Positions 7,989 through 17,627 are shown, numbered from the stretch's first letter. The stretch is DNA of 21,659 nt from Chara braunii (GCA_003427395.1 BFEA01000484.1:204580-226238); one strand, 5' to 3'. Made by a program: numbers and translations. Notes: generated from the letters alone by a model not told the origin.

Positions 7989-10046
7989 GTTTTTTTACTG
8001 AGCAGGTCATCAACGAACGATTGATGAGACCCGGGGGGCACATCTCATTGATATGACAGGTGCAACGGTCACGATTAAGTCCAGATCTGCTCTGATTTGC
8101 GGCTTTCTTCAGTACGGTGGCCATTCATGCGGCGGCGGAGTTTCGGTTCGCACGAACCAGCGAGCGAGCAAGAGTATTGGTTGAGGTGTCGACTTTCCTG
8201 CGGCTGTCTCCACCGGGTGTCAGCCACGTGACAATGATCATCGCCTTCACCGGCGATCTTACAGCTTTGCATCCGGCGACTCATACAGGCGTCCTCCGCC
8301 AGTTGCGACTTTGGGCACGGTATCTTACGGCCGCCTGGGTCCAGCTGTTAGCTCAACTGGGCGATCAGATCAACTCCACCAACGACATCGATCTCAACCA
8401 ACTCCGGATCTCTCCTGACGCGCCGGAGATCGTCCTCTCGCAACTTCTTCCTTTTACGCGCCTCAATGAACCGGCATCGCCTTTCGACCTTCGAGCTTCC
8501 TTCCGATCTCCCTATCTTCTGGCAGTCCGCTACGGACCCTTCCCTCTCCTTCCGAATCAGGCGCCTGGACGTACCAATCTTGGACGCAAGCAAGTGGGCG
8601 GAGTGGTGGCACACATACGTTGCGCTCAACTTTTGCCTTCTCGAGCTGGTTTTTCATTAGGCCGAGCTGACAGATAAAGACGAAGAAGATGAAGTTCCCA
8701 ATGATGATGTGGAGCTGCTGATCATCCAAGCCTGGAGGACGGACATGGAGGGGGAGTTGTTAGGGATACTCTTCGGGAAGGTGCGCGACGGACATCTCGA
8801 GACGATTACGGACGAAGTTTTGATGTTCCTGGCCCAACTCGTAGATGATCTACATTTGGAGATCCTTTCACGCTGCGACAAACGATCCACACCGGTGGCG
8901 CTCCCTCAAACACTGGACCAACAACTATTGTGGTCCACGTGCACGGAACTCGATGGCGATAACATCTACCTCCCTTCGTCGGGCGACTATTTGGTCATTG
9001 ATGTGACCGATATCACTTAGTGGGATCCGATCATCCGAAGAGTGAAGGTGGGGACGGGAGAAGAGGAAGAAGAAGGAGAAGAGGATGAGGAAGGGAGGGA
9101 AGACACGAACGAAGAAGAAGAAGACTCGGAGGCCGGATCGGACGACCCAAACTATGGCGAATTGGAGGAAACCGGGTCGGAAGGAAGTGGGTCGGACGAA
9201 TCAGGCGGTTCCGGCGAACAGAGTGAGGAGGAAGACGAAGCACTGGCTCAGAGGAGACGGGAGAAGGCAGAAGGGAAGCGCCCAGTACAGGAGTCGGATG
9301 AGCCAGGAGCAAGGTTGTTGCAAGACGATCAGCGCCCAACTCGGAGCTACCGCAAGAGGAGTCCGAAGGAGATGGTGTTGCCATCGCGGAGGGATCTAAA
9401 AGCAGACGCCGCAGAAGAAGTCCAACATCGGCTCAATCCCCTCCACCAGAGAGGCCCACCGTTCGCCTGGCACTCGGGCTTCGTCCCCGGTCGTTATTCC
9501 GCCGTCCCCTTGATTACCTCGCCATCCACCAGATTGCAGGACGACCCCCATTCCCCTCCAACTGGCGCCCTTTCCCCCCCCCCTCCTCGTCCACCAGCTC
9601 TACTCTACCCGTCTTGATGTCACTATCTTTACGCACGCCTCCACTCAACCCAGCGTAACCCATTTCCCCCTCCACGTCCTCCTCTTCAGCGCGGCATGGC
9701 GAGATTACAACAATATAGAAATATATTGTATAATCTCGAGCGTAATCCCCGCGTGCGAGGGGTATGAGGATCTTCGTGCCGCGATCCCCCACACCCTTTG
9801 CACTCTCTATCCCGATTACCTTGCCTCCCTCCCTCACCACGATCACCGCTTACCCCGCATACATCACACCATCCATTACACCCGACTCCCCACTGGAGAT
9901 CAGGAGCGGAATCGCTTCCTACCACCCCTCCCCCAAGCCCACCCTCCCCTCCCTCCTCCCGTTATCAGATTGCCCTTCCCCGACAACCTTTAGATAGGAG
10001 TCGCAAATGCCACCTGGATGACTTCCACACTCTCATCTTACAGTAA
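7985..10046 (+). pseudogene. Long extra reading frame between pol and the 3' LTR, function unknown
   Basis: About 680 codons when its three frame segments are followed. It opens at ATG 7985-7987, which overlaps the pol stop (ATGA). Segment 1 (to about 8480) has TGA at 8054 and 8093 and contains helical, Leu-rich sequence such as RQLRLWARYLTAAWVQLLAQ. Segment 2 (about 8466-9600) has TAG at 8658 and 9018 and contains ASKWAEWWHTYVALNFCLL, then a strongly acidic Glu/Ser/Gly run (about 9057-9245) and a basic patch SYRKRSPKE (about 9346). A shift at a run of ten C (9574-9583) leads to segment 3, open to TAG 9991, with VTHFPLHVLLFSAAWRDY. A further shift allows an end at TAA 10044. I do not recognise the protein. 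No signal peptide or clear membrane anchor is seen, so an envelope-like role is not supported. Confidence 0.6.
9700..9738 (+). other. Long stem-loop with GAAA loop inside the extra frame
   Basis: CGAGATTA (9700-9707) pairs with TAATCTCG (9731-9738), and ACAATATA (9710-9717) pairs with TATATTGT (9722-9729). The two helices are separated by a 2x1 bulge and capped by GAAA, a GNRA-type tetraloop. The reading frame passes through without a stop. Confidence 0.6.
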
Positions 10047-10098
10047 GTGGCACGTGTCAACTCCGTGTCGATCGCATAGGATCGACGGACGATTAAAG

Positions 10099-10118
10099 GA
10101 GCAAGCGGGAGCTTGCTC
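10099..10118 (+). other. Perfect 8-bp hairpin upstream of the 3' LTR
   Basis: Arms GAGCAAGC and GCTTGCTC enclose the loop GGGA, which also fits the GNRA pattern. It lies in the purine-rich stretch 10092-10112, the only candidate region for a polypurine tract before the LTR, but that stretch is not adjacent to the LTR start. Confidence 0.5.
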
Positions 10119-10890
10119 AAGATTGGAACCCCCTGGGCGTCACATATGTGACGACCTGTTTCCCGTAACTGCGCGACTTTTTGCACTAAGCTGCTTCACG
10201 GGTTCGGACGAGTTGGTCGGGTGAGGAACATGAGGATGGGTCGCCCGAGCAAGTTGCATGGATGCCCTCGCTTCTTTCCTTTTGGGCTTTCGGACCAGGG
10301 CCGGAAAAGACCCAGGTAGGTAGTTAAAGTGGCCACGCCTTGGCGAGCGAGAAAGATAATTGTTGCCATAGCTTCTTTCTTCGTCTGCTGTGGGAACTGG
10401 GAATTTTGGCGCGATTACCGCACGGGAACGTCGTTTTTGAATTTCTGAAGTGATGTCGAGCCCCCGCGGGCTCTCGGAATCGTTTTCCCTTCGGATTTTT
10501 TTTTTGTAAATTGGGATTTAGATAGGAATTTTGGAACCTTAGAAATTTTTGTTGCACCTCGCTTCTTGCTTGCGCACGTCTTGCCACGGTGGGGACTGGG
10601 CTCTAACTGTATCTCGCACTTAATCTTGCGTATAAATGTAATTTCTGGCGGGCACGATTGTAACTGTACTCCTTCTTGATTCTCTCGCGTTTCCCCGCCT
10701 TATCCCTCTCTATCGCGCATGCCTCGTCCTCCATTCTACTTGGCCAAAGCGACTGCATGACCAGATCGATGCGTGGAGTGTGGCTGCGTTCCCCACGCCG
10801 CGGCTTGGCCATGCAGACGTAGGCACATCCTTCTCTTCCCCTTCCACTCACTTAGGCGTAATCCTGGGTTTATCGTGCAAACATGCATGC

Positions 10891-10897
10891 TATAAAT
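10891..10897 (+). promoter_or_regulatory. Candidate TATA box in the 3' LTR
   Basis: TATAAAT at 10891-10897 stands about 260 bp before the (AG)n tract and 450 bp before AATAAA. A second TATAAAT is at 10631. If either is used, the R region would include the (AG)n tract. Motif only; no transcription start evidence. Confidence 0.3.
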
Positions 10898-11150
10898 TTT
10901 GCAAATGCGATTAGTTTGCTCTCTATGATTTTGGAAGTTAGCACGGTCAGTGAGGATTGGCTAACGAGTAAGTTGGAAGGTGAGTAGAGTGAGTCGAGCG
11001 ATCCGACGTGCTGGCGCCGAGCGAGTAGGGTTGACATGCGGGCCACAACAGACTGTGGCGCTCGGGCGAACTTGGCTTGCGTGCTCGGACTAAGCGGGGT
11101 GACGACTCGATGTTGGTGCGAGGCGACGGACTGCCTGCATCAGGAATGGT

Positions 11151-11152
<2 letters not shown>

Positions 11153-11229
<77 letters not shown>
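11153..11229. repeat. (AG)n microsatellite within the 3' LTR
   Basis: About 38 AG units, followed by interrupted AG/A-rich sequence to about 11245. It is the counterpart of the tract at 1-59. Confidence 0.97.
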
Positions 11230-11239
<10 letters not shown>

Positions 11240-11345
11240 GAGAGGACGTGTGGGGATGATATCTCTGCTCCCCTCATCTGTGTAATTTTGACAATTGGCG
11301 CCAACCATCTTTTGCTTGCGGTTATCTCGGATTTCCCTTCTTTTG

Positions 11346-11351
11346 AATAAA
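11346..11351 (+). promoter_or_regulatory. Polyadenylation signal AATAAA in the 3' LTR
   Basis: Same motif and flanks as at 176-181. It is the candidate signal for ending the element transcript. Confidence 0.45.
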
Positions 11352-12760
11352 CGATAAGTGATCTGATATGTTTTCCTGCCTCTACTTTTCTACGAGTTTG
11401 TCGAGTTAGGTATGATAATCGTCTGTATCTGATTTCGGTCCGTTTTGGGCCAAAACGGTGTGAATGAATGATCGAGTTGGCTGGAGTGTTGTGATGCATG
11501 CATACTTGTCAATTTCTCATTCTTCTCCTTCTTTTGCAATATAGGCTAGGAAGTCGTGTGATTGACCATGTTCCCGCCCCCGACCTTTGAATTTCGATCA
11601 ATGCATGGATGTCGATTTTCAAAGGAAATATGTATTTTGGTCCGTTGGAACTGGCAATCAGAATGATCGATTGTCTGTTGGTCGTGTGATCTTTGCCGAC
11701 TATACGCGCAAGTAACAACGTATGCATGGGTGTTTCGAAGGGAAACGAAGTAGATGTGCATGTTAGGTGTAGGGATGTATTCCATTAGGCACACCCGACC
11801 GAACTCATTCTCGGAGAACGACACACAAATCTTGTGCACGCACAATTGTAAAATTTTGTGCACACATGTGTAAGCTCAACCCCGAGGGCCGCCGCTTGCA
11901 CGGGTGTCTGCAAAACCTGCCTGCGGCCCGCCTCCCGAACGACAGGGGATCTGCTAGACCTGCAGTATGAATATTGGAACTCCTTTCCATGTCACAGATC
12001 GCGAGTGTTTGAAAGACCGGGAATTCCGAGAATATTGGGAGCGCACACACTTCTTTGCACGCCCTAGAGCCAAACTCCCGGAATTCCACTATCAAACGGG
12101 GCGCGAGCGCGTTTGTCAGTGGGACATTGGGAGCCTTAAACGACATTTTCTACCGTTTTCGTCGTTCCGGCCCGCCCACGTGTCAGATTATCGTGGAACT
12201 CAGCATCGTGATCATCGAAACGGAATATCCTTCCTATTACCTCATGTTACCCTTCCATAGCCAAACGATCGCCCCCTGGCCCCCTGGCGTGCGATTGCTC
12301 CTTATTGGCGTGACCCACCTTGCTCTGAGTGCCAACAGGACCGTGCCTACCGAGCCGCAGGGTTCACCCAACGAACCCTCTCCGAAACCGAGCGGCGGGC
12401 ACACAGTCTTCGACTTAGGCCTGTCACGTCAGATTCTTAAACTTGCGACGTTCGTCAGCAACAAATACTCAGACAGCACGACACCCACAGCGTCCCGCCG
12501 GTACATTAACTACAGGACGGACCCCGACGACAGAACCAGCGGAGGTGGTGACCCCAAGCTACGTAGCACCAGACCCAGGCGCGATCCGCGGCCACCTTCC
12601 TGCAGTTTTGTCCCTGAAACTTGCCACCGGAGATCCCAGTTCCGACCTGGGACTCCACCCCCACTTTCCTAAAATCCTTGGCACACCCCTTTTTCGCACT
12701 TCCGGACCCCCATTTCACTCCGAACAGGAAGTCGCGTTGGGTGTGAGGTTGGGCGTCACA

Positions 12761-12876
12761 CCCTCGCTCTACTCCACTCTGCTCTGCTCCACTCTGTCGG
12801 GCATACCACATTTGGTTTTCTTTTTCTTTTTCTTTTTCTTTTTGGAACTTGAGTGAGTGAGTGAGAGAGAGAGAGA
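12761..12876. repeat. Simple repeats just outside the 3' LTR
   Basis: A CTCTACTCCACTCTG-like pyrimidine repeat (12766-12798), (CTTTTT)n at about 12818-12843, then GAGT and GA units at about 12850-12876. They flank the LTR directly. A target-site duplication cannot be tested because the left flank is missing. Confidence 0.75.
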
Positions 12877-13398
12877 GATGCTTGTGGGGGTCCACAACCC
12901 ACCCCCCTTTGCGTGCTCACACTAGCATGGGCCTGTGACAACCTCATGCCCTGTGTTGTCTTCCTGTCGAAGTGACTAACAATGCGGAAAGACCCTAGAA
13001 GAACAACAAGACAGGGTGTGCCAATAGTTTTTTGGGAAATTGAGAATGGAGACATAGACAAAACTGAAATTCCCCGTGTGGTCTCAGTTTTAGCGAGAAA
13101 TGGTCATCGCCTCGTAGGAAAGGCGGTCGCGTGCGTCTTTTAACGTCTATCTAATCTAGCAAATATCTTTGAACGTCCATGCGGGCAACCCGGCATCTTT
13201 TCGAACGAAAAGGCGGGGGCACACACGTTGGATCACGACTTCGGATCACAAAGTTCATAGTCCGACGTGGACAGCCACAATCTAGTCACTTTTCCCTTAT
13301 ACTTGTTTCTGCTATGTGTCTGATAATGAAATCCCTTTTCCCGAAAGCGCTCTACGCGGCGACTGTCAGTGCGCATAGTACTAGGCTAATGGGGTGCC

Positions 13399-13421
13399 AT
13401 TGTCATCCACGGGATGACAAT
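13399..13421. other. Perfect 10-bp hairpin, 3-nt loop
   Basis: Arms ATTGTCATCC and GGATGACAAT flank ACG. No T run follows and no gene is adjacent, so there is no basis for calling it a terminator. Confidence 0.6.
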
Positions 13422-14343
13422 CAACTCGTTAAAGGGCAGTAACAAAGAATAAGGCAGAAAATGAGTATCAACAATCACAACCCAGCACTCATGAACCCTA
13501 AACATCTCGTTTCCGGAGGGAAATAATAATATCCTCCAACTTTTATGACGACTTCTCGTACGTCCCACTCCCATACTCGTGGTCTTCCCTCGCTGTACTG
13601 GAATGGACGTTGTGAGGGTATGAAAAGTCGGAGCCTAGTCGGATTCGTCTGGTTCTTCCACATCATGATAGCATAAGCTCAATAGTTTCGTTTGCTTACT
13701 CAATCCGTCATTCTACCTAAGCAAAAGCACGGTTGACAACATTCATTCGGGGGAAGAAAAAAAGTAAGGATAGAGTTGGGTTACTCGTACATAAAAGGAA
13801 AATATAACTGAAATCACATTATATTCAAGACATCAAAGTAGTAGTTTAGCTATACAATAAATGTTCCTCGCTTATGCTCGACTGATTTCGCCTGGAAAAA
13901 CTTCGACCATAAAAAAGGGATAGGGACAAGAGACCGTGATTATGCGAATCCTTACTATAAACTCGCACCATTCATCATACAAAAGAGGCAGTGAAAGAAA
14001 AGTGAGGTTGTGTGACCTCGTTAGTCTCTTATATCCGACAATGCTCATCCCTGCGAGATCCGGCCGAACTAAAAGGGACAAGCGGGGTGGTGACTCACAT
14101 GCGGATAGAAACAAGGATGCCATCACATCATCTAATCATTCATAAAAAAAAAAGGAAAAAGTGAGAGGCAGCGAGTATTGACGAAGTTGTGACTTGGCCG
14201 AAAAAGGGGACCAAAAAGACAAAAACCAAGACATAGGCATCAAAAAAAATCAGATGGAGATCGACGTCATGTCATGAACTTAGTTTTCAAAATAAAAAGA
14301 AAGAGAACGAGCAATCAAGGTGTGCAAGTCTTCTATTCTTATG

Positions 14344-14362
14344 GCATGGCCCCAGGCCATGC
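14344..14362. other. Perfect 8-bp hairpin, 3-nt loop
   Basis: Arms GCATGGCC and GGCCATGC flank CCA. Isolated; no neighbouring gene recognised. Confidence 0.55.
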
Positions 14363-15963
14363 AACCACTCGTCAACACACCTTCGTTACTCAGGCACTAG
14401 CGGTCCCGACCGCCACGTACCAACCTCCGTTCCACAGCGTGCGTCACCCCACCGACTCAACCTCTACACCGACTCGCCTAGATCCCTCATCATGACGTAA
14501 CCTAACCACTACTTCTCTGCAGTTGGCAGATGGGTTAAGAAAGCTCTCCAAATACACTTGCGATTCATAGTTGTAGCGAATAGAGGAGAGAAAAGAAGTA
14601 GTAGAGGAAAAGAGGAACGGGGGAAAGATAAATCGCCTTGGGAAAGCTATAGCATCCACGCGAGTTACTTTGCAACCAATCAGATTATATTGTGAGGGAT
14701 CAAGGACTCCTTACACACTACTGCTCGATATTCTCGAAGGCTCGGAGAAGGGATCAGTGGGGACTTTCAGTAGGAAGTCGAAGGCAGAAAAGGAGAGACA
14801 TTGAAAAGTAGTGCGAAGCAAGACCAAGATTCAAAGAGGGAGGGGGGGGGAGGGAAAAAAAGCATAAAAATAGTTACAATTTAGAAGAAAAAGGTGTGAG
14901 GGAGAAAGGATGAGAATTGTCTGAGGTACAACGGGAGGCAGGGGAAGTTTGCATGCATGGCGCAGACACAAAAACAAAAATACACCGAAATAATTACGCT
15001 ATGTCCAATCCCGCACCTATAACTAATTCAACATTGAAAAATTCAAAAGTAATATTTGTGCGCAAAATTGGACGTGGAAATTTTTATGCCTATCCCCATT
15101 CCTTCATAAAATTCACCGAGTTTTCCAAGACGGATTTGGGACACTCGTGCGCAAGAAAGGACACGTCGGCAAGAAGTGCGGCCAAAAATTTTGAAACTCC
15201 CAAATGCCAAAAAAAAATCAAAGCGCCCATGCTAAGACACGCGTAATTCCTCTCTAAAGTTCATAAACGTTATTAAAAAAATAATTTTTTTAAAAATCCT
15301 AAGAAATAAAAACACTTTGAAGTAGGGAGGCATCGACGACCACTAGACTCTGAGTCATGCGTTACCTATTAGCCGATAAAGAAACGAAAGGATACCTTTC
15401 GGTGCACTTTTGCCTTACCATTTTACCCTTTTTGTCTTTTTTTATTTTTTTATTTTTTAAATATGGTCTGCACTCTATGAATTTATGCAATTTTTGGTTA
15501 AAAAGGCATTTGGGTTTTCTTATAAATTGCATTAAAAAAACGTTGAAATTTTGGGTCTTCGTTAACCACCTCTCCCCAAAACCTATTCATAACCAAAAGG
15601 AAAAAGCACGAAAAAACGAGGGCTTTGAAAATTCCTTCAGGCACAGGGGCTGGAAGTTCATTCAAGAACGAGGGTTGGTACGTCATATATATGATGTTTA
15701 AGGGGTTTCGAAATTATGCGATCTCGTAGTCACATGTATACATCATTGCAAGCATACTCTTATCAAAGGAGATTGGGTACGAAGAATGAAGAAAACGGAA
15801 TAAGGAAGAGAGAGAGAGAATGAGGAACCTAACATATCAATAAACAGAGGAATACACACATCAAGGGGAAGACACATGTCAACAACTTGGGGTGTCATTA
15901 CCTGATGCGCAAAAAAAACACTCGATCTGGAACTTTCAGTCTGCCTATATGTTGACGTCAACT

Positions 15964-16398
15964 TTAATTGCAATATCCTCGAGAGGCACTTGCCAACATC
16001 CTCTGGCGACAATTTTTCGCACCCACAGAGAGGGATTGAGATCCTGAGTGTCTGGTTGTCTTACAAGTGACACCATCAATATCTCGATCAGCCTCGCTGA
16101 TTTTCTTAATTGCTATGGCCGGCTCACTGGTGCTATGCCCGATCGTAATCAACAAGGAGTGGGATGGGCGGCGGTTGAGGCCAATGTGAAGAGGGGAAAA
16201 GTGATCACTCGCTTCATCATCGAGATTGATGAAGCGAACAATCCAGTGAGCACGGGGGAATCGATGATTGGGTCAGGGAAGGGCAGCGAGATGCTCAACA
16301 TAGAGGGTGGGGATGATACGGAGAGTGTTGTCACGTAGGGACTCATAATCTTCCACAGCGCGCCGAATGGTCTTGGAGATTATGGGATACAACTCCAT
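15964..16398 (-). pseudogene. Possible decayed minus-strand gene, 145 codons
   Basis: From ATG at 16398 a frame runs to TAA at 15964-15966 with one TGA at 16273-16275. It reads as ordinary protein, for example MELYPIISKTIRRAVEDYES at the start and AIAIKKISEADRDIDG near 16080, with balanced charged and hydrophobic residues. A TGA also lies 18 bases upstream of the ATG. I do not recognise the product. The opposite strand also has an open frame (16048-16338, 96 codons), and I cannot exclude that neither is real. Confidence 0.3.
16210..16236. other. Perfect 10-bp hairpin, 7-nt loop
   Basis: Arms CGCTTCATCA and TGATGAAGCG with loop TCGAGAT. It lies within the possible minus-strand gene, without a stop in that frame. 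Confidence 0.55.
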
Positions 16399-16805
16399 GT
16401 GGTTGTATTGTCTTCACGAGACACTGAAGAGGAGGATTTTAAGGAGAAAAGAGAGGGAGGAATGAGGATGGACTTCGCACAATAGGCGGACTGAGCAATG
16501 GCGATAAAAAGTTGGTGAATATGCGGTAGTCAGGGGGAAAGTCAACGTGGGGAAGTGGAAAAAAGGAAAGGTAATTAAGAGGGCGATGAAAAACAGTACG
16601 TGGACGGAGAGCTTAAGCGGGGAGGAGGACGGGGCCGAATCGTGGAAGGGGTGGCAAAGGAGGGAGATGGTGAGCGAGACCGGGGAGGATATTATGTCAT
16701 TGTGACAACTAGCATCTTTCCCGGGCAGCTTAGTATTCCTTGCAGAATCCGTTGGCCTTACTAGCCGCGAACTTGTCGAAGGCTCTTCATAATGTTGGAG
16801 TCGAA
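16399..16805. other. Purine-rich spacer, no gene seen
   Basis: The + strand is G/A-rich from 16430 to 16690. Only short frames are present. Confidence 0.45.
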
Positions 16806-17243
16806 ATGGCTCCTCGGGCTGCTCCGACGTTGGCTTGCTTTCCTCCTTGCAGCATGCCTCTAGCTGCCTTGACCTAGAGCCAAGGCTATTTGGCTATTTT
16901 GCCTGTTTGGCCTATGGGACCAGGTCCTGGCCTGACCCCACAGGTTGTGTGCTCATTAAGTCCAGTCCAATCCTGCCCAGTACCACTATCATTATCAGGC
17001 CAATATATTCCATTCCAGTCAGTCCATTGGGGGTATGCCCCAGCTGCAGTTTGTTTTCAGTCGGATTTTTCATTAACACAGTTTGGAGTACGTGCGTGTT
17101 GTGTACGATCCGGTCATGCAGTCCGGTCATGCCACCTGTCGAGCACATCGGCCCCCGCGCGAGCGAGGGCCCTCCCGGCCGCGTCATATCGCCCAAGTGG
17201 CAAAACAAACAGAACAAAAACAAAAAAAAACAAAAAAAAATAA
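16806..17243 (+). pseudogene. Possible decayed Pro/Gln-rich coding fragment
   Basis: From ATG 16806 a frame with one TAG (16875-16877) runs to about 17243. Its first 280 bp have a low-complexity Pro/Gln/Ser/Gly character (for example PVWPMGPGPGLTPQVV and GQYIPFQSVHWGYAPAA), as in disordered regions of gag-like or transposon proteins. The end runs into A-rich sequence giving poly-Lys and is surely not coding. Other frames are also open here because the base composition lacks stops, so the call is weak. Confidence 0.22.
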
Positions 17244-17390
17244 AAGGAAAGGGCACAACTTACCTCGTGGTGCAGCAATCTCTGCAGAGCCCGTATCTGG
17301 GTGCATATGCGCCCAGATGTGGGCAAGTAAGTTTTTTCTCCCCCTTTTTTTTTCCTTTTCTTCTTTTTTTTTCAAAAAAAAAAAAACTTC
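17205..17390. repeat. A-rich and T-rich low-complexity tracts
   Basis: CAAAAA-type A-rich repeats (about 17207-17248) and a T-rich tract ending in a T8-C-A12 junction (about 17333-17387) flank the first palindrome of the hairpin cluster. Confidence 0.8.
17295..17318. other. 24-bp palindrome
   Basis: ATCTGGGTGCATATGCGCCC followed by AGAT is self-complementary except for one T/G pair at 17302 and 17311, which would be a G-U wobble in RNA. Confidence 0.75.
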
Positions 17391-17425
17391 AGACTTTCTC
17401 GATCTATGCGTGTCATCCTTGCACA

Positions 17426-17447
17426 GCGCGGCTGATTTCAGCCGCGC
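17426..17447. other. GC-rich perfect hairpin, 10-bp stem
   Basis: GCGCGGCTGA and TCAGCCGCGC are separated by TT. No U run follows. Confidence 0.75.
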
Positions 17448-17492
17448 GATCCTGAGATCACACGGCCGAGATCGGCCCTGTCATCGGGCATC

Positions 17493-17627
17493 AGCTCCAA
17501 AAGGAGCTTTGCCCAGTAGGGACAGCATACCAAGTTCGATCCCAATTTCCGCCGGGTATAAGCATGGTAACCTACTGGGCTAGCTCCTACCACGATAGTG
17601 ATAGGAGCAACTCTTCTATAAGAAGAG
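17493..17627 (+). other. Mutually exclusive stem set (four pairing segments)
   Basis: Segment 1 AGCTCC (17493-17498), segment 2 GGAGCT (17503-17508), segment 3 GCTCCTA (17583-17589, within AGCTCCTA) and segment 4 TAGGAGC (17602-17608). 1 pairs with 2 (AAAA loop), and 3 pairs with 4 (with an inner CAC/GTG helix and GATA loop). Alternatively 2 pairs with 3, extended by GCCCAGTAGG (17511-17520) with CCTACTGGGC (17571-17580) into a stem of 16 pairs. A further hairpin CTCTTCT/AGAAGAG (17611-17627) follows. The layout resembles a conformational switch, but no regulated gene is visible. Confidence 0.5.

Larger units (their letters stand above)
1..12760 (+). mobile_element. Degenerate Ty3/gypsy LTR retrotransposon, 5' end cut by the window start
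   Basis: The order LTR, PBS, gag, protease, RT, RNase H, integrase, LTR is that of Ty3/gypsy (Metaviridae) elements; integrase lies downstream of RT/RNase H, which excludes Ty1/copia. The left LTR starts inside the (AG)n tract. Because the right copy has about 1 kb before its own (AG)n tract, the complete element was probably near 13.8 kb. All domains lie on the + strand, but the frames are broken by at least 13 in-frame stops and several frameshifts, so it is a non-autonomous fossil. Unusual points are a roughly 2 kb open frame between integrase and the 3' LTR, a very long LTR (about 2.6 kb), and no recognisable capsid core in gag. Family assignment is secure; the clade within Ty3/gypsy is not, and I saw no chromodomain. 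Confidence 0.93.
10147..12760 (+). repeat. 3' LTR, about 2.6 kb
   Basis: The right end is supported by similarity to positions 1-1552 up to 12750, plus GGGCGTCACA to 12760. The left end is inferred: TGTGACGACC at 10147 is the near-perfect inverted partner of GGGCGTCACA, giving the TG...CA ends typical of LTRs. It contains TATAAAT at 10631 and 10891, the (AG)n tract and AATAAA at 11346. Compared with the 5' LTR it has an extra block of about 24 bp near 11840-11866 that repeats TTGTGCAC, and an 8-bp tandem duplication CCCCCTGG at 12272-12287. The left boundary cannot be confirmed because the other LTR is cut. Confidence 0.65.
12877..15960. other. No recognisable gene
   Basis: About 3 kb of mixed, mostly AT-leaning sequence with only short open frames and no motif I know. 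The longest, 14917-15246 on + (109 codons), is Lys/Ser-rich and unsupported. Structures that stand out are hairpins at 12886-12906, 13399-13421, 14344-14362 and 15273-15293. Purine-rich stretches occur at 14560-14930. Confidence 0.5.

Noticed and set aside
8466-9617. Envelope glycoprotein in the extra frame
   Set aside because: No signal peptide, no clear transmembrane helix near the C-terminus and no Cys pattern; an acidic tract dominates.
11036-11499. Frames crossing the (AG)n tract
   Set aside because: They are open only because AG repeats encode Arg-Glu or Ser-Leu runs.
17426-17447. Rho-independent terminator
   Set aside because: The stem is strong but no T run follows, and the window is eukaryotic.
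16835-17583. Long + strand frames of 206 and 166 codons
   Set aside because: They pass through A-rich and T-rich homopolymers giving poly-Lys and poly-Phe, and several frames on both strands are open at once, so this reflects base composition.
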